Part shown: in pieces, positions 12,801-24,800 of the stretch
Layout: every line of letters starts with the position of its first letter
Numbering within the stretch: position 1 is the first letter of the stretch
Assembly (NCBI GenBank): GCA_037783545.1
Contig: JBBELK010000009.1
Span: 496,001 to 560,000 of the forward strand
Reading direction: 5' to 3'
DNA from: Henricia sp. BOLD:AAB3569
Taxonomy: Eukaryota > Echinodermata > Asteroidea > Spinulosida > Echinasteridae
Length of the DNA stretch: 64,000 bases
Program-made: the position numbers and the translations under genes
The notes under the pieces: model-generated
Databases searched by the model: none
Seen by the model: only the letters and a program-made list of their open reading frames with translations
What the model was told of the DNA's origin: nothing

Positions 12801-15800
12801 TTGAACCCTTCCAGTTGCGCCTGGAGGTCATTATCAGGAGTTTCATTTTCTAGAGACCTTTCTAATTGCTCAATTTTATCTCTCGCCAGATTCAACTTAA
12901 CTTCCATCTCCCCAAGTCTTGACGTGAGAGACTCCTCAGAGATTTTATGATCTTCAATTTCTTTCAGGAGCTGATTTTCTCTGTTTTGTAGCCTCTCAAC
13001 ATCCTCTTCCAAATTTGTGATTTTTTGCTCCGAGATTTTGTTTTCACTAGCCGAGTCATTTATGTTGGCATCTGGTGAAACACCAGAAGATTCCTGATTA
13101 TCAAAATCACCCTGGCTGGAAGGGTCATGATTCGTGGCCTGATTCGCTTCTCGGAGCATCTCTTGCAAGTCTGATTGGGAGCTCTGAAGCTCACTAATCT
13201 GGTCTAGAAACTCAGACTCTCTCCCCGTCATAATGACATCAGCTTGAGCCAAAGTTTCTTCAAAGGCGGCCTGTCTTTCTTCCAGCTCCACGATTCTCTG
13301 TTGCAACTTTTCCTCATGGTCAGTCATTTCGTCAATCTGCTTCCTCAAAGAGTCGACTAAATCGTCCTGAGAAACCGATTCCCTGGAGACTGATAGCTGA
13401 TGTTTCACTGTAGGCTCTGTTGATCTGCTCAGCATTTCTTGAAGATCTTCGCATTTTGCTTGTGATGCTTCAAAATTATTTGTCAGTGATTTCAGTTCCT
13501 CCATCAGGTTATGGATCGCCTCATTTTGTGCTTCCTTTTTTCTGGAAGTCTCTTCCGACAACTGCGACTGCTTTTTGAGGTCATCAGCAGTTGCTTCTAA
13601 TTCATCATTTTCTTCCTTGAGGCGGAAGAATCCGTCTTGCAATTTGGCAAGCCCAAGTTGTTGTCTCTCACAAACGTCTGTTTTGTCACTCAATTTCTGG
13701 TTTGTTTCTGTCAACGTGATGTCTGCCTGGGCCAAGGTTTCTTTAAGAACAGCTTCCCTCTCCTCGAACTCTTTGATCCGCTGTTGAAGCCCCTCCTCGT
13801 TTTGATCAAGTGTCTCAGTCTCATCAAAACTCATACATTTATTTTCTGATTCCTGCATTTCCACAATATGCCTCTCAATCTTTGGCTCAGTTACGTCACA
13901 GCTGCTTGGAATGTTAGACGTCTGTAGTGACTCCACTTTATGAGCCAAGTCAACCTCCTTTTGTTTCAACTTGCCAAGTTTTTCTTCAAGAACCTGACAT
14001 TTTTCCTCGTACTCCAGCAAGGACGTTTTAAGTTCTTCAAGTTTGGCTTCCCCGACTTCCAGTTGCTCATTCTTCCTCTGCAATTCATGTGAAGTATCTT
14101 CCAGCAGCTGCAACTTGTGGGAGAGCTCCTCTTTAGTCGAAGACTCCAACTGGTCCTCTAATTCCTGGATTTTTAGGTCCTTGTTTTCCAGCAGCTTATT
14201 CTGTTCACTAAGTTTCTGGTGAGTCTCGGACACAATGAGATCAGCTTGAGCAATAGTCTCCTCATATGCTTCTTGTCTCTCCACAAGCTCAGAGACTCTA
14301 GCTTGCAGGTCTTCCTCTCGCTGTGTAAGGTCTTTGATCCTCTCCTTAAGGGTCGTAACTGATATTTCAGATTTAGAAGCTTCTTCTTTTGCAACCGTAT
14401 TGGTTAAATCTGACTGAAGCTCTTGATAATGGGTTTCCAGTTCCTTCAATATTTTCAGTTCCTGTTCTGTCTTTTCAATTCTTGCCTCTGCATCTTCGCA
14501 CTTCTCTCTTAGGAGACACATTTCTTCTTTAGTGGCTTCAAGTTCTATTTGAGTCGCTTTCAGTTCCTCTGCTGATTCCTTCAGACATTCTGCTTCGGTA
14601 TTTATCCTCTCCTGAAGTCCCTCCTTTTCTTCTTCCAAATCCTTGACAAACTTATGAAACTGCTCATTTTGTGTGTTCAGTTCTTCATTCTGCATCATCA
14701 GATTTTCCTTGTTTTCTTCCATATCCGAGCATTGCATCTTAAAATGCTCCCTTTCCTCAACCACCCTGGCTAACTCTTCTGCTTGGTCCAAAAAATGAGA
14801 TTCCACATCTTCTAATTCTTTGAGTCTTTTCTTGGCATCAGTGAGTTCTCTCAAAGAATCGCCGCACTCGAGTGATTTTCTCATTGAACCTTTCCTCACT
14901 ATCTTCAATTCGGACTGATTTGTCTGTTGTTCCTTCTCCAAAGCTGTGACTTCTTCTTGGAGTTTACTACATTGCTCTTCGGAGGATGCGAGTTTTCGAT
15001 TCAGATCGTCAATTTCTTTAACAAGTTGCTGGGAAGTCTCTTGAGAACTTTGAGAATTACCTGAAGAACCAATCTTCTCCTCCAAGGATTCCTCAAATTC
15101 CTTCATTAGCTCTTCTTTCTCGTTCTCTAATTTTTCAATCCTGTGTTCCAATTCCGAGTGCAATTCAGAAGACACCTCCTCAATCCGAACCAATTCCTGT
15201 TCTGAGGATTCCAACTGCTGCGCCAGATTTTCTTTAGACTCCTCCAGATCTTCAACAGTACTTTCAAGTTTCTTGATATTGGTTTGTAATTGTTCTTCTA
15301 TTTGGGCCTTCTCGGATCTACTTTGCTTAAGGTCATGTACAAGCCCTTCAAACTTAGCATTGTCATCACTGGAACCTGCTTGATTTTGCAACATTTGCAA
15401 ATGGTCTTTCAAGCTTTCATGGGCTTCTCTTAATTCTTGCAATTTCTTGTGTTCTTCAGCAAGTCTCTCAGAGAGCTCGATATTTTCCTCCCTCACAGCT
15501 TCTAATTCTTCATCTCTTTCTCTATCATCCGTCCTATCTCCATTTTGATCCTTGCATTCAAAACTTGCATCCTGCTTTAACAGTTCCACCTCAATTTCCA
15601 ATTCTTCCACTGTCTCTTTCAAAGCCGCTTTTTCTTTTTCTGCTTCTTCGAGAACCTCAACCGTTTCATGAATTTGGGACTGCAGTTCTTCAAGTTCACA
15701 AATCTTGCATTTCAGACTTTCATTATCGTCTGCAATTTCAAATGCTTCACTTTTCAAAGCTTCGCAGAGATCATTTAATTCCGAGTTAGCTTGCTCCAGT

Positions 15801-18800
15801 GATTCCACCTTTTCCATCAGTTCAGTTTCTGACTTCTCCAATTCGGGGATTCGATTTTTGTTCAAATCCTGCTCATCTGGTATCGTCTTCCCCATGTCGT
15901 TTTCCTGAAGTTCTGAGATTTGTAACTGTGTTTCTTCTACTTCCACATTTTCTTGATCAACATAGTCTTCCTCGACCATCGATCCCAGCTCTTGCATGAG
16001 CCCCATGCTCTCTCCAAGGAAGGAAGAGGTGCCCTGGGAGGCACTTAATTCATCTCTGGCGAATTTTTCCGCCACTTGCAGCTCTTCGATTTGTTCTTCT
16101 GCCGCGTCCAACCTGCCCTTCAGTTCTTGCCGCATCTTCTCTAAATCCACAATACTGTCTTGTAGGGACTCCACCTGGGCAATACCAAAAAGAGGTAAAC
16201 ATGACCTTAAAACTTAGATTTTTGTATTTGTGTACAAACTGGCTCTAAAGGCCCAGTGGATCATTTGCAATGACCCCAAACAGAAATCGACGAGTTTACA
16301 GGGGAAAAGTTCTGAAAGTAAAGATTGAATTAATAGCAACTATCCAATGAAAGGTTTCTGCTCAAAATGATATAATTTTACCAGAAAATAATCCGTAAAG
16401 ATGAAATTATTTAGATCGTTTGCAAACGATTTACTTATTTTTGGTTCGCATCTACGCGGTCCAAAATGCATGGGCGCTGTGTACTGCGTGTGCGTGTTCC
16501 AACGCGATGCATTTTTATGGATCGCGCGCACACGCAGTATATGATGTGCGCCACAGAGTGCATGACGCAAGCCACATAGTATACCCGATCCACTGAGAAC
16601 GAATATTTGAAACACCTCGCCAAAACCAGGAAAACGCATATGGATTTTCATGGTTTTTTTAAACGTGTTACATTTGACAAAGTTGAAATTTCTTTGGATG
16701 AGTTTGTTGATGTCTTTCTTTTGATTTATAATGGTTTTATTCGCAGAATCGCTCAAAAACAGATCATCTACAGGGCCTTTAAACAAGCTTCTTTTCCCCA
16801 AATACTGCTCGAGCGATTTTGGACAAAAGTCAACTGCAATGTGGGAAAGATAACAATCAAAGAACATTTCCACAATGCAGTTTTTTCTTTTGTCAAATAG
16901 TACTTGTAAAAAGGTCTATGGGCAGCTGTAATGTAAATTGACGTAATGTTATTAATTGTAAATTTAAATGATTCCTGAAACTGATGTAAGTAGTTGTGTC
17001 TTGTCATTAGAGCATCTCCATTTGAAAATGAGGAGTTTAAAAAAGTATACATGATTGGTAAACTGTAACAAATAGTTTTATCCCCCTGTGTGATTGAAGA
17101 TATGCATGATTAAAACCAACCTGAGCAAAAACCAGCTCCGTACTTCGTCTAACTTTTGAGAAAACAGTCAAAAAAGGGTTTGCAGTCATTTCGCCCCAAA
17201 ACCACTTCGCCCTGAACCATTTTGCCCTGAACTACGGTCTGTGCACGAAGTGGTTTTGGGGCGAAGTGGCATTTGGGTGATGTAGTGTTTGGACGAAGTA
17301 ATTTGGGGCGAAATGGCACTCGGGTGAAGTGGTATGGGGCGAAATGGCACTTGGGCGAAATGGTTTTGGGGCGAATTGAATTTTCGTCTCATAAGACGAA
17401 AACTAATTGTTTTACTAATTTTTCAAAGACTATAGCACTTCAGACAAAACCATTTCAGGGAAAATTGTCTACGGTCATCATGTTTATATTGTGTAAGTTA
17501 GGCGTAAATCTGTGAACATTTCTGATTTTCGAGACTACCAATGATGTATACTGCTTTTAAAGGAGTATGACCAAATCACATTTTGAGACCCCCATTTTTC
17601 TCACCGGTGTTGAGAATTTGATACATGTATCATATCATTCTTCATATTTTTCTCATTACCATTTCAAAATTTCGCACTCCCAATCTACATATTTCCAAGG
17701 ATACCATAAAAAACCCACCAATAATCTGTAAACTAAGGCACGAAACGATTACACCAACATTTTTACTTCCACTTTTTAATTGCCCACCTGGTTTTTCCAA
17801 GCGTTATCCTGCTCTTCCAGCTGAGCGACCCTATCCAGCAGACTTTGCTCCGACCTCTGTAGCTCCTGGATCCTTTCATTAAGATTCCGTTCCGTCTCTT
17901 TGGCATCAGCTACTGCCCTCTCCACAACCTCTTGGTTGCCCCTGCCCGCTTCCCGACACTGCTTGAGTTGTCTGCTCAGGGATTTATTCGTCTGTTCCAA
18001 CTCTAAAATCTTCTCCCTCAAAGAGTCCTCGCTTGCAAAGTCGCTGTTGAGTACAAGCTCCTCGACGTCCCTTAATTTGGCTTCTAAGGATTCCTTCTCC
18101 GTTTGAAGTTGTTCCACTTTGCGCTCTAAAACGTGTACCTCTTCAGAATTTTCCATTTTGACTTTCGAGTGTTTCGCTGAGTGGTCCATGTCTGTATTTT
18201 GCTGAGAGTTTAATCCTCCCTGCTCATTTTCCTCAAGTGACAAGGACAATTGAGAGTCCGGTTTTCTAGTTTGTTCCTTGAAGCTGATGTTACACTTTTC
18301 CTCTCTACAAAAAGACAAGGATATCATAAAAGATTGTTGATTAAGGTTTGTTCTGCCCTTACCTGACGCAACTTGATTACTACTGTTTACTCGGTATCTC
18401 TGAGACGCTATGAGAAAAACGTCATAGTGTACTCGGGTGGGACTTGAACCCACGACATCCTGCACAAGGCAGATGTCTTAACCACTCAACCACTGAGCTG
18501 GCTGGTGTTTAATGGCCGGTTCGAATCATATAGCAGCAGGAACTGCAACATAAAAATTATTTAAATTTTTTCAACGAAAGATATGAGATTTTAAAAAGTT
18601 TCCAGTTACAGCAGATATCATTTGGCTGGACACTGTAACAGTAATGAACATCATTTGAGATACAAAATATTTCTGTCTCATATTTATCAAAAAATAAATT
18701 CTATTTATAAAATTCTATGCATTGCCGACAATGTTTTCTGTGAAACAGAAATTTCAAAAAAAAATCAAGTAATATCACCACCAGAAAGCTAAAAATATGA

Positions 18801-21800
18801 CTTTTAAAAAAGATGATTCTGACCGTGTATTGTGGTCATAAAGTTGTCCGGACTCGGACTCAAGCCCCAATGCATAGTTCCGAGATTGCCCAGTTAACCC
18901 CACCCCTTAGATATTGTTGCTATGTGCTCACAAGCCATCGCAAAAAATGGCGATACACAACGTACAAAGCAACAGGACTCGGCATGGAAAGCACAGATTC
19001 ATTGGAGGTATTTATGTTTTAGGGTCGACAGTTACCGTAGCACACACTGAGCGAAAGGCTAGTAATGCAGGGAAGACATATATTCATAAAAATGCGCTTT
19101 CCTACCTTTTGAACAGCGAATCGCCCGACATTGAAACCAAAATTCACCTGGTCACTGGCGCATACAACATACAAACTGTATGGGCAGAAACTCGGGTGAT
19201 TGTTGTGATGATTGCATCACTTTGACCTATGTGGGCGCCGTATGCTAGCTCTGTTGTGATTGGTCGGCGGGTTCGGCCTGATTGACAGGTCGGAACTATG
19301 CATTTTCAAGGACTCTGACTCGGACTCAAATGGTTGGACTTGGAGATTTGGGCCGAGTCCATTCAAGTCCAGTAGGAAAAAAATACATATAACAATAAGA
19401 TACATTTTACGAAAAAGTATGTTATTTCGAGCGCTGGAAATTATTTAAAGCGTCTCTTATAAATTATGTTGCAGCCCAAAAACATGTAAAAAAATACAAT
19501 TCAACCGCTAGAAATGATTTTAAGCACTTAAAATATTTTGTTACCTCCCAAAGAAATATTTTTCTCGGCCTAAAGGGAATTTACAAGTCGTCGGAGATCA
19601 TCGACACTTGAAAGTATGAAACAAGGACTCGGGACTCGCCTCAGATTCCGGCACCAAGGACTTGGACTGGTTAATACTGTAGGTTCTAACATTATGCTTA
19701 CTGCCAGGATTCACTGCATTCCTCCAACTTCTTGAGCCTCTTTATTGCCTGATCTCTCTCTTCTTCAAGTCTTTGAGATGTCGCTTGCAGTGATGTAATC
19801 TCTGCTTCCCGTTCCGTCTTCTCTTGATTCCTTTCAGCAAGTCTCACGTCGGTGTCTGTTTGGAGTTCAGCCAGTTGTTCCTCCAGGTTATGGATGTTAG
19901 TCTGGAGGTGTGCTTTTATCTGCTCAAGGTCCGGGACTCTCTGGTTAATTGGAAAAAGGATGTGATGTAAAATTATTTCCAGAATTTGTGTCTCAGACCC
20001 CATTCACATTTCGTCTTATACCCCATTCACATTAACGAAATCACTTCGTTCAATGAACATTCAATGATGATTCGACAAAGAATTTCAAATGTGAACTCAA
20101 TTTTCAATAGACGCTCGTAACCAGGACTGCCTAAAATGTAACACCCCGGTTACGAGAGTATATTGGAAATTTGTACACAGGGTTTTTAGAAAGGCATGTT
20201 GTCACACTATTTGTAACCCTTTTTGGGCCTAAGTTATCTCTTCAGAACAACTTAAACTTATTTCTTTTATTTTGAGACCAGACAAAGGTATTTTCTGGAA
20301 AATATGGTCTGTGTTGTCAAAATGCCCCCTTTACTGTGGAAAGACCCACATGCTTACTGCCAACTGGTTTGTCTCAATTTCACGTACACGTACATGTAGC
20401 TCCAACACCAGAAGCAGATTATCCAAACTATATCGTCACTTAATTGTTTATAGTCATTTGTTTCCCAATCACTATCATGCAGACGTACTTGTACATGTAC
20501 CTCTAAATTTAAATCCCACCACAAGTACAATTTTACACCATTAATATCAGTGGTCACAGCAATTCTATGCTTACAAACAACAAACAAATTGATGTCTCAA
20601 GATGACACAAAATTCAGTATACTTACAACTATTCAAAGCCTCTCGCTGATAATTTACAGTACCGGTACATGTAATTCCAAACCTATACTCATCATTTAGA
20701 GGCAGCCAGGTATGGGCCACATACATGTATTTCACCTCTCATAAAATGAGACCCCAAAATGACAAAGTTCAAAATATTGCTGGCCTCAACCACTGGTAGT
20801 AAACATAGCCAGTGCACTATGAGTTTACCCTATTACAAAAGTCACCAAGGGAACCAATCACATACCCCTTGCAGAAACCCCAGTATGCAAACACAGTTCC
20901 TATTTGTCAATTCAGTCAAAGCCTACAAAAGTGTGTCACACAAGCCAAAATCAATAATCCTATTAAGAGGTTTAAAAACAGGCTTTTCAGTGTGTTCAGT
21001 ATTTTTGAATAACAAGAATGTCGACCTCGTTTGACTTTGTACTGCTTTTGGAATATCTCAAACTTTTATTACTGTTATTTCAACACACATGTACAGTGTT
21101 ATCTAATCCTTATCTAGGTTTTCAGTAGGACTGTTTTTGTTACGGTTATCAGATTATTTAGGTCAGATAGACATGGTCAAACTTGTCAACTGATTTTTTA
21201 CAAAAAGATTAATAGTAAATCAAAGGTAAACATTGCTAGAATTATAAAGCTCTGAGCAACAGGTTGAAAATGGATTTGACAAAATAATATTGGTTGCAGA
21301 ATATTGGTAGCAGAATTTCATATTGAAAACTGCCAAAATTAGTTCAGTAAATGCTAAATTTTCAATTAGGATCATTTCTGAGACATTTTCAGAAAAGTCA
21401 ATTTTTGGATTTTGACAGGACCGGACCCTATCGGACCCATTGACCCCGGTCTTGGAGGAAAACAAATCAGACTTTCCTTATGAAATCTGCCAACATGAGT
21501 TGGAGAAATTCTAAATTTTTATTTAGGATAATTTCTGAGACATTTTCAGAAAAGTAAATTTTGGGGCGATTTTGACAGGACCGATGACCCCGAATCTGTG
21601 AAAAATTACATTTTTGGTTGAGTTTTCTTGGTTAGTGTGCCTATTCCCCAGAAAAATAAAGTAACATCTGGCAACAAAGACACAATTTGACACAGCAAAC
21701 AAAAAAGTTTTAAGTACCAGAATTGGGAGGGAAAAATTAATGAAAAGACACTGGTCACATTTTTTTTCAAGATTACTGATTGTTTAAGAAAGTTTTCCAA

Positions 21801-24800
21801 ATTTTAGATGCATAACAGCACAGGGGAGAAACAAGTTACTTTTTGCAAAAAGTCGTTTTCGTGTTTTCCACCACTGACAAACCCCCTGTTCTCTGTATGA
21901 GGGCGCTCTTCAAAATAAATGCGTGCAACTGTCACAGCCGTTATCGGCCGCAAATTGAGTCACTGATGCAATAATATGCATGGTAAGTGGCCAGCGAATC
22001 ATGTTTGGCGACTTTGCACCTAATTTTGGAATGACTTGGCTGTGTTTCTGAAGTATTTTTAGATAGGGAAAAATGAATAAGTTTTTTGTCCAGGTGGCAA
22101 ATTTTTGCCCGGACTTTAACGGTACCTCTGCTAATTTTGTGTGGGTGGCGCGCCTGGACAAAACGGCATGTAATTTGATTTAACTGTTAAAATCTTTGTT
22201 GTTTCTGCTGCTGAAAAAAATACCATTATTTGCCGCGATGTTCGTGCGCGACAGCTAAAATGACGCACTCCACTGAAAAACCATTATCAGCTGTTTCTAC
22301 TATAAAAAAATATGTTTGCGCGCATTGGCAAAAACCTTGTCTGAGCAAGTTTAAGTTTGCTGTTGTGCATAATTGCAAATAACCATTTAAAGGCCCTGTA
22401 GATGATCTGTTTTTGAGCGATTCTGCGCATAAAACCATTATAAATCAAAAGAAAGACGTTAACAAACCCATCCGAAGAAATTTCAGCTTTGTCAAATGTA
22501 CCACGTTTAAAAAAAACATGAAAATCCATATGCATTTTCCTGGTCTTGGCGGGGTGTTTCAAATATTCGTTCTCAGTTGATCCGGTACTACATGTATGTG
22601 GCTCGCGTCATGCACTCTGTGGCGCACATACTGCGTGTGCGCGCGATCCATAAAAATGCATCGCGTTGGAATACGCACACGCAGTACACAGCGCCCATGC
22701 ATTTTGGACCGCGTAGATGCGAACCAAAAATAAGTAAATCGTTTGCAAACGATCTAAATAATTTCATCTTTACGGCTTATTTTTTGGTAAAATTATATAA
22801 TTTTGAGCGAAAACCTTTCATTGGATAGTTGCTATTAATTCAATCTTTACTTTCAGAACTTTTCCCCTGTAAACTCGTCGATTTCTTTTTGGGTCATTGC
22901 AAATGATCCACTGGGCCTTTAAGGCTATTTCCACTGGATGGATAACGGTACCGAAGTGTTTCCGAAACGGTATAATCATGCCAACTTAGACGTTGTGCTT
23001 GCACCATACACTTTGAAAAGCTAAACCCTCAGTAATTTTACCCAATAGAGTATAATACATGCACAGAAAAAAATAATAACACCCATGTTATTCATAGCCT
23101 GAGAAAGACCCTCAGAGAGTTCCACATTAAAACAGTCCAACAGGGACAAGGGTATTTGAGATGTGAAAAAAAGTGCGTGCAAGAAAGGTGCAACAAAGTG
23201 AACATTTCTTAATTACCAAACCAGCTTACAAAAGCCAAGTTCCGGGAAAAGCCTCAACAATCACATCCCTGTACTTATCTTTATATCTTCTATTAAAGTT
23301 TGTGGATCTTAAATATAGAACACATGATTGGTATCTCGAAAATCAGAAATGTTCACAGATTTACACATAACTTGCACAATATAAACACGATGACGGTAGA
23401 AAACTTCCCCTGAAATGGTTGTCTAAAGTGCTATATTGTTTGAGAATTGAGTAAAACAATTCATTTTCGTCTCATAAGACGAAAATTCACTTCGGCCTGG
23501 ACCACTTCGCCCTGAACCACTTCGCCCCAAAACTACTTCGCCCAAACACCACTTTGCCCAAAAACCATTTCGTACACAGGCCCTGGTTCAGGGCAAAGTG
23601 GTTTTTGGGCAAAATGACTGGAAAGCTTTTTAAAACTATTTACTCAAAAGTTAGACGAAGTACGGAGCTGACTTTTACTCAGGTTGGTTTTAATCATGCG
23701 TATCTTCAATCACACAGGGAGATAAAACTATTTGTAACGGTTTACCAATCATGTACGGTTCTACCTTTAATAGTGAGCGTGATCCAAAACTGGTAAACAC
23801 TGGATGAAGATTTCAAAATTTCTTAAATTAATCAAAATAATACCTCGATCTGTAAAGAAATGTCCATACATGAATTTTACAATCATATTACAAAAATTAA
23901 CAGAATAAATTTGACTGGGCACACTGCGATCACATTTTCAAGAAATAGTTGAAAATGCATGTAAACAATTTCTTTTTTTGTCAATTTGATTGATTATCTG
24001 TCCCTCACGCATAAAAACAACCTCCGCATAAAACTGTAAAGTCAATTTCAACATGTGATAAACTGGGTGTGTGTATTAACATCAGTAGAAGGTAAACAAA
24101 CGAGTTCACTTTAGTTTTTATTTGTTGTTGACTAAGAAAAGGCATTTGTCTCTTGATGTCCGTCCCTCACGCGTGAGGGACGGAATTGGATCACGGTCTA
24201 GACCGTTCAGACACAACTGCTTTCAGTACTATGTCTGAATGTAACCGTACGTCTCGGAAAAGGTTAAATGCACCAGATACTAAAGGTTCTGACAGCCTGG
24301 AGAAGAATTAAGGACTTGACGTCTTAGTTGAAGGTTCATCAAGATCAGTATTATTTATCTCCATTCCGATTCTTCAGTAACAAGAATTGTTGCCCTTTCA
24401 GAGCAGGAAATCCCAAATGGCATTGGGGTCAGTATGGACAGAAATATGAATCGAAAAATCGATAGTACATGTACATGAAGAGCAATCTTAGCCAGATGCA
24501 AGGATATGCTAGTTTGGGCACAGACGAAAGTGCCATCATTTAGCACAGACTTTCCTAAGAAAGTTACAAGACAATTTTGGTATGTTTTTTTTGAGCAGCC
24601 TACATTTGTCAAATACTGGTGAGATGTAATCTGAACAAGAGTATGACTCATATAAGCCATGTTTGGCCTGTACTATTTGGCCGAGATGGGAAACTTTAAA
24701 AAAACATTTGCTTGACCTTACTTCGGAGGTTTTGTCCCGGTCATCGAGGCTTGGTTCAGGCATTGATGCCAGATCCTCTTCAAGTTCCAGAATGCGGAAC

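Noticed and set aside
16607-16900. 97-codon frame, with a similar open frame in the inverted copy at 22387
   Set aside because: It lies within a MITE and its shared openness follows from the high identity of two young copies; no protein family is recognised.
17150-17380. CRISPR-like array from the regularly recurring GGGCGAAGTGG units
   Set aside because: Units are degenerate, in both orientations, without unique spacers, inside a eukaryotic MITE.
18420-18500. Functional tRNA gene
   Set aside because: The head recurs with a common leader at 45818 and 27360, so it is a SINE family; the cloverleaf is imperfect.
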